This document shows, piece after piece, positions 60,605 to 64,000 of a stretch of DNA of 64,000 nt. Position numbers and translations under genes: made by a program. The stretch comes from Alkalibacterium sp. (GTDB lineage: Bacteria > Bacillota > Bacilli > Lactobacillales > Carnobacteriaceae_A): NCBI GenBank assembly GCA_007692455.1, contig RECC01000060.1:37416-101415 (forward strand), in the 5' to 3' direction. A model generated the notes under the pieces. That model saw nothing but the letters and a program-made list of their open reading frames with translations, was not told where the DNA came from and did no database searches. The first letter of the stretch is position 1. Each line of letters opens with the position of its first letter.

Positions 60605-62218
60605 ATGGGGGATTTGAATTTTAAAACGGACGCATTTCGTTATTCATCAAGACGTGAATGTGTCTATGGAAAGAACGGTATGGTGGCTACATCACATCCA
60701 GCAGCAGCACAGGTGGGACTGGAGCTGTTGAAAAAAGGTGGCAATGCAATAGACGCAGCGATAGGAACTGCTGCCGCTTTGACTGTAGTAGAGCCGGGTT
60801 CAAACGGCATCGGAGGTGACAGCTTCAGTATCATCTGGAAAGATAATAAGCTATCTGGATTGAATGCCAGTGGTCCGTCACCACAGAAAATGAATCCGGA
60901 TAAATATGTAAATAATGAAGAGGATTTTCCGACCTTTGGCATAAATACAGTGACAGTTCCTGGAGTTCCCGCCGGTTGGGTGGAGCTCAACAGGAAGCAC
61001 GGGAAACTGTCGCTCGAGGAAGTACTGGAGCCGGCTGCCAAACTCGCTGAAGAAGGTTTTGTAGTCACTGACGTGGTTGGCCAGTCTTTCCACAGATCAT
61101 TTAAACGATTTTCAAAAGAAAATAAAAAGCACCCTGAGCTTAAGTCCTGGTTTGAAGTGTTTGCACCTCAAGGTAAATCGATGAAAGCAATGGATGTCCT
61201 GAAATTAAAAGGGCATGCTAAAGGCTTGCGGTTGATTGCGCAATCTAAGGGCAAAGCCTTTTATTCAGGAGAAATAGCTCAAGCTATAGACGCTTTTTCA
61301 GTCAAGTATGAGGGGTGCATTAGATATGAAGATTTGGCTGCCTATAAGCCGGAATGGGTTGACCCGATTTCCATCGATTATAAAGGGTTTAAAATTTGGG
61401 AAATGCCGCCTAATGGCCAGGGCATAGTAGCTTTGATGGCTTTAAACAGCCTTAAATTTTTGGAGCTAGACGGAATTGATCATCCTCTGACGCTTCATAA
61501 ACAGATAGAAGCAGTTAAACTGGCTTTTTCAGATGGCAATTTAACGATTGCGGACAGTCGTCACATGACAGTTTCTAAAGAACGCCTGCTTTCAGAAGAA
61601 TATGCTCGAAATCGAGCTGGACTAATTGGAGATGAGGCAACAGAAGCTGTTCCCGGTATTAAGGATGATTCAGGAACGGTTTATCTGGCAACGGCTGATT
61701 CAGAAGGGAATATGGTATCCTATATTCAAAGTAACTATATGGGGTTCGGCTCTGGTGCGGTCATTCCAGAATATGGCATCAGTCTGAACAACCGGGCGGT
61801 CGGTTTTTCACGTGAGGAAGGTCATGTAAATTGTCTAGGACCTGGAAAACGGCCATTTAACACAATCATTCCGGGTTTTATTACTAAAGGTGACAAACCA
61901 GTCGGTCCTTTTGGAGTTATGGGTGGACAGATGCAGCCCCAAGGTCATGTCCAGGTAGTACAGTCACTGATTGACTTTAACCTAAACCCCCAGGATGCAT
62001 TGGATGCTCCGAGGTGGCAGTGGTTTAAAGGAAACAAAGTCATTGTCGAACCGGAAATGCCTGTATCAACCATGAATGCGCTGAAGAATATGGGACACGA
62101 AATATCCGTTGAATTAAACAAAGGTCAATTTGGTAGAGGCCAGATTATTATTAAAAATGGTGAGGCATTGGTAGGTGGAACGGAACCGCGAACGGATGGC
62201 TCCGTCGTTGCCTGGTAA
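60605..62218 (+). CDS. Gamma-glutamyltransferase family protein
   Basis: MVATSHPAAAQVGLELLKKGGNAIDAAIGTAAALTVVEPGSNGIGGDSF; DSGTVYLATADSEGNMVSYIQSNYMGFGSG (nucleophile Thr). Confidence 0.94.
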   Translation: MGDLNFKTDAFRYSSRRECVYGKNGMVATSHPAAAQVGLELLKKGGNAIDAAIGTAAALTVVEPGSNGIGGDSFSIIWKDNKLSGLNASGPSPQKMNPDKYVNNEEDFPTFGINTVTVPGVPAGWVELNRKHGKLSLEEVLEPAAKLAEEGFVVTDVVGQSFHRSFKRFSKENKKHPELKSWFEVFAPQGKSMKAMDVLKLKGHAKGLRLIAQSKGKAFYSGEIAQAIDAFSVKYEGCIRYEDLAAYKPEWVDPISIDYKGFKIWEMPPNGQGIVALMALNSLKFLELDGIDHPLTLHKQIEAVKLAFSDGNLTIADSRHMTVSKERLLSEEYARNRAGLIGDEATEAVPGIKDDSGTVYLATADSEGNMVSYIQSNYMGFGSGAVIPEYGISLNNRAVGFSREEGHVNCLGPGKRPFNTIIPGFITKGDKPVGPFGVMGGQMQPQGHVQVVQSLIDFNLNPQDALDAPRWQWFKGNKVIVEPEMPVSTMNALKNMGHEISVELNKGQFGRGQIIIKNGEALVGGTEPRTDGSVVAW

Positions 62219-62242
62219 AAAAAGAGTCTAAAGGAGAAATAG

Positions 62243-63127
62243 ATGGGATTGTTAGTGTTTGATATAGGAGGAACCAGTGTCAAGTATGGTTTCTGGGACG
62301 AAGAAGAAAAGATTAAAGATAAAGGGAGCTTTAAATCACCCGGAGATTGGAAGGAAATGAAACGCCTGCTAATAGAGGTAAAAAAGCAGTATGAAGAAAC
62401 ACACTCATTGAAGGGCGTTGCTATTTCTGCTCCCGGAGCAGTCAATCAGGTCGACCGGCAGATAGAAGGGTTCAGCGCTTTGAATTACCTGAACTATTTT
62501 CCGATTTATAGCGAACTTGAAGAGGCTTTCGGCTTGCCTGTTTCAATAGAAAACGATGCTAATTGTGCCGGTCTGGCGGAAGTCTGGCGCGGGGCTGCAA
62601 AACATAATGATAATGTGCTCTTTGTGGTCATAGGCTCTGGCGTGGGTGGAGCAGTTATAGTAAATCGGAAAGTTCATCACGGACATCATCTGCATGGAGG
62701 AGAGTTCGGCTTTATGCTGATGAACGACACGGAAGTCTTCAGTCAAGTTGGGACTGCAGTGGCGATGGCGAGGCGTTATGCCGTAAGGAAAGGACTCGCA
62801 TACGATGATATTGACGGCAAGGCAGTGTTTGAGCTGGCCGAGCAGGGAGATTCCATTGCGAAAGAAGAAGTCGATAGTTTCTTCAAATATCTAACCATCG
62901 GGCTGTACAACCTCTCGCTAGCTTTTGACCCTGAGAAAATAATTATTGGAGGCGGTGTCTCTAATCTAAACGGTCTGCTGGAACGCATTGAGCTGGAGCT
63001 TGACAGGCTGAAAGAAAGTATGACATTTTTCCCGTTCAGACCAATTATTGATACCTGTGCGTTCAAAAGCGATGCCAACCTGATTGGGGCAGTTTATAAT
63101 TTTAAACAGAAGCATGACAACAACTAA
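62243..63127 (+). CDS. ROK family protein (sugar kinase-like)
   Basis: LVFDIGGTSVKYG, IENDANCAGLAEVWRGAAKHNDNVLFVVIGSGVGGAVIV. Confidence 0.94.
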   Translation: MGLLVFDIGGTSVKYGFWDEEEKIKDKGSFKSPGDWKEMKRLLIEVKKQYEETHSLKGVAISAPGAVNQVDRQIEGFSALNYLNYFPIYSELEEAFGLPVSIENDANCAGLAEVWRGAAKHNDNVLFVVIGSGVGGAVIVNRKVHHGHHLHGGEFGFMLMNDTEVFSQVGTAVAMARRYAVRKGLAYDDIDGKAVFELAEQGDSIAKEEVDSFFKYLTIGLYNLSLAFDPEKIIIGGGVSNLNGLLERIELELDRLKESMTFFPFRPIIDTCAFKSDANLIGAVYNFKQKHDNN

Positions 63128-63148
63128 TGCCTTTTAGGAGGTTACAGG

Positions 63149-63796
63149 GTGAAAATTGATAATAATGATACGCTATTATTTATAGGCGACAGCATCACTG
63201 ATGCAGGACGAGACCGTATGGACGGTAAAAGTTTAGGTCAGGGCTTTCCTCTTTTGATAGCATCCTATCTTCAGACACATTTTCCAGAAAAAAGACTGAC
63301 GATATTGAACCGAGGCGTGGGAGGCGATCGGCTTAGTGATGTGAAAAGCAGATGGGAAGAAGACTGCCTCATCATCAATCCGGACATTGTGACTCTCTTA
63401 ATTGGTATTAATGATACCTGGAGTAACGTGGATGCCGATAAAAAAGTGACGGACAGTGAGCTGGTAGAATTTGAATCAAATTACCGTTTTTTACTTAAAT
63501 CACTTCATCAACGAACGGATGCAAGGGTAGTGCTTATGGAACCATATGTGCTGCCGTTCCCTAAAGACCGTGTGGACTGGAGAGCAGATTTGGATCCGAG
63601 GATTCAGATTGTCCGTAAAATGGCACGCGATTATCAGACTGAACTTATTCCTCTAGATGGCTTAATGAATGCTGAGGGAATAAGAAATGGTTTCAGTTAC
63701 TATACCGGGGATGATGGAGTCCATCCAACTGTTGCCGGACACGGGCTAATTGCTCAATCCTGGATAGAAAATGTAGTGAAAAAAAGGACCTATTGA
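63149..63796 (+). CDS. SGNH/GDSL hydrolase family protein
   Basis: LLFIGDSITDAGRD, NRGVGGDRLSDV, LIGINDTW, DGVHPTVAGHGLIA. Confidence 0.93.
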   Translation: MKIDNNDTLLFIGDSITDAGRDRMDGKSLGQGFPLLIASYLQTHFPEKRLTILNRGVGGDRLSDVKSRWEEDCLIINPDIVTLLIGINDTWSNVDADKKVTDSELVEFESNYRFLLKSLHQRTDARVVLMEPYVLPFPKDRVDWRADLDPRIQIVRKMARDYQTELIPLDGLMNAEGIRNGFSYYTGDDGVHPTVAGHGLIAQSWIENVVKKRTY

Positions 63797-63821
63797 TATT
63801 AACTTTTTAATATGGTATAGT
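63793..63821 (+). promoter_or_regulatory. Sigma-A promoter
   Basis: TTGATA-N17-TATAGT immediately upstream of a structured RNA. Confidence 0.75.
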
Positions 63822-63827
63822 TCTGTT

Positions 63828-63962
63828 TATGCGATGAGTCGAGGACTCCATTTTTATGGAGACTTCTGCGCAATACAAATGCTTAGGCATAACGACAGGA
63901 AGTCGGTATTGGAGAAGGATTGCTGTGAACATGAATTCTCGCTTGTAGCAATACAAGTCGCG
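63828..63962 (+). ncRNA. Unidentified multibranched structured RNA (riboswitch-like leader or sRNA)
   Basis: P1 gcgat(63831-63835)/gtcgc(63957-63961); hairpin gaggactccat/atggagacttc (63841-63851/63856-63866); stem caatac/gtattg (63871-63876/63906-63911) enclosing atgc-ttag-gcat and cgac-aggaa-gtcg; stem attgct/agcaat (63919-63924/63947-63952). Confidence 0.7.
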
Positions 63963-63997
63963 AAAAAAAGTGCGGACATTATGTCTGCACTTTTTTT
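63963..63997 (+). terminator. Intrinsic terminator of the structured RNA
   Basis: aaaaaaagtgcggacat-t-atgtctgcacttttttt. Confidence 0.92.
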
Positions 63998-64000
63998 ATT

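Noticed and set aside
63828-63962. Assignment of the 3'-edge RNA to the M-box, 6S or SRP RNA
   Set aside because: No SRP GGUCAGG/GGAAGCAGC-like core, no 6S open-complex architecture, and only a short M-box-like segment; left unassigned pending a covariance-model search.

Overview
This 64 kb window is chromosomal DNA from a low-GC Firmicute, probably Lactobacillales and Carnobacteriaceae-like (inferred from gene content and order). Most of it is conserved core: secA (5' truncated), prfB with its programmed frameshift, ftsEX plus an NlpC/P60 hydrolase, a MinJ-like PDZ protein, uvrA, a yvlBCD-like block, hprK-lgt-gpsA-galU-trxB-pgcA, rapZ-yvcK-whiA, a guanine-type purine riboswitch with an NCS2 permease, tex-sprT, a tRNA-Leu(GAG), and ABC, glyoxalase, ggt and ROK genes. 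The parts most worth a second look are: (1) two RnfC-RnfD cassettes with no rnfG/E/A/B in the window, the first downstream of a textbook Fur box and a PerR-like box; (2) a persulfide-detoxification cluster built around a TusA-rhodanese-rhodanese-MBL fusion, with repeated TACC-N6-GGTA operators and a perfect Fur box upstream; (3) a degenerate array of about 51 bp stem-loop repeats between sprT and a HAD gene; (4) an unidentified multibranched RNA at the window's 3' end with its own sigma-A promoter and terminator; (5) a CDF transporter with an N-terminal HMA-like domain. No rRNA, CRISPR array, prophage or transposase was seen. All calls come from reading the sequence and supplied translations; no database search was run.
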